Assembly: GCA_044359525.1 (NCBI GenBank) | Contig: JBIKLY010000120.1 | Coordinates: 1 to 6,589, forward strand | DNA length: 6,589 nt | Source of the DNA: CAJBIL01 sp044359525 | Lineage (GTDB): Bacteria > Pseudomonadota > Gammaproteobacteria > Burkholderiales > Rhodocyclaceae | Direction: 5' to 3' | In this document: piece by piece, positions 6,186 through 6,589 of the stretch | Position numbering within the stretch: position 1 is the stretch's first letter | Layout: each line of letters starts with the position of its first letter | The notes under the pieces: generated by a model | The model's input: only the letters and a program-made list of their open reading frames with translations | What the model was told of the DNA's origin: nothing | Database searches by the model: none | Position numbers and translations under genes: made by a program

Positions 6186-6589
6186 ATGAATGACACTACG
6201 CCTTCCCCGCAGCCCATTGCTTTGGAGCCATCGACGCCTGTTGCGGCGAGTCATCCCGTGTCCGCCTGGCGCAATCCGTGGTTGATCGTCGCCTTGATCG
6301 CCCTTGGCCTGGCTGGCTGGCAATGGGTCGAGACGCGACTCCGGCTTGCCGATACGCAGCAGGAGCTGGCCCGGCGTCTGGCAGAAAGCGATGCCGCGAA
6401 CAATGAGAGTCGCGTGCTGGCCAGGCAGGCGCAAGAGCAGGTTGCGGCGGTGCAGGGAAAACTCGCCGTGCTGGAGGAGCGGGTTGCCGAGTCGCGCAGT
6501 CAGCAAGCGACGCTGGAGAGGCTCTATCAGGAGCTGGCGCGCAACCGGGACGAATGGGCGCTCGCCGAAATCGAGCAGAGCGTGATTCT
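6186..6589 (+). CDS. hemX: HemX family protein, 3' end outside window
   Basis: The first 134 codons of a HemX homologue are present and the frame is open at the window edge. HemX proteins are encoded after hemCD in many proteobacteria and are often labelled uroporphyrinogen-III C-methyltransferase, although their biochemical role is not settled. Layout: a short cytoplasmic Pro/Ala-rich tail (1-27), one membrane segment (about 31-48, from PWLIVALIAL to WQWV), then a long Glu/Gln/Ala/Arg-rich coiled coil (about 50-118), and the start of the conserved domain at NRDEWALAEIEQ (120-131), a family hallmark. The predicted topology places the coiled coil in the periplasm. The ATG at 6186 is preceded by GGAAGAG at 6170-6176, a usable if slightly distant ribosome binding site. 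The gene lies 36 bases after hemD in the same direction, so it is probably in the hemCDX operon. Confidence 0.9.
   Translation, partial: MNDTTPSPQPIALEPSTPVAASHPVSAWRNPWLIVALIALGLAGWQWVETRLRLADTQQELARRLAESDAANNESRVLARQAQEQVAAVQGKLAVLEERVAESRSQQATLERLYQELARNRDEWALAEIEQSVI

Noticed and set aside
6304..6585. 93-codon open frame rich in Arg and Ser near the right edge
   Set aside because: It is a different frame inside hemX; the hemX frame carries the membrane helix, the coiled coil and the family motif DEWALAE.

Overview
The window reads as chromosomal DNA of a GC-rich Betaproteobacterium, possibly of the Rhodocyclales (Dechloromonas/Azonexus/Accumulibacter type). This rests on the protein flavour and on the hemC-hemD-hemX order typical of Beta- and Gammaproteobacteria. 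The genus is inference and was not tested by any search.

Layout: (1) 1-1504, the 3' four fifths of a kup potassium transporter gene, cut by the window edge. (2) 1559-2902, an HflX-family ribosome-associated GTPase with all G motifs, whose linker motif differs from the textbook HflX form. (3) 2993-3620, a small type II toxin-antitoxin module of the HI1419/HI1420 (RelE/ParE superfamily, Gp49-like) kind. The toxin frame is interrupted by one in-frame TGA at 3164-3166, while the antitoxin is intact. A palindrome and -10-like AT-rich DNA lie just upstream. (4) 3671-4288 on the minus strand, a thiopurine S-methyltransferase-family SAM-dependent methyltransferase with a GTG start and a strong ribosome binding site. 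(5) 4429-6589, the start of a tetrapyrrole biosynthesis operon: hemC (probably TTG start, behind an extended -10 promoter), hemD (ATGA overlap with hemC) and the 5' part of hemX.

How the genes relate: HemC polymerises four porphobilinogens to hydroxymethylbilane and HemD closes it to uroporphyrinogen III. HemX is a membrane-anchored coiled-coil protein encoded with them. Kup, HflX and the methyltransferase have no evident functional link to this operon. The toxin-antitoxin pair looks like an accessory module lodged between housekeeping genes.

I see no RNA genes, IS elements, CRISPR arrays or convincing intrinsic terminators. The most notable observation is the nonsense-interrupted toxin beside an intact antitoxin. 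I found no evidence for a wholly new system.
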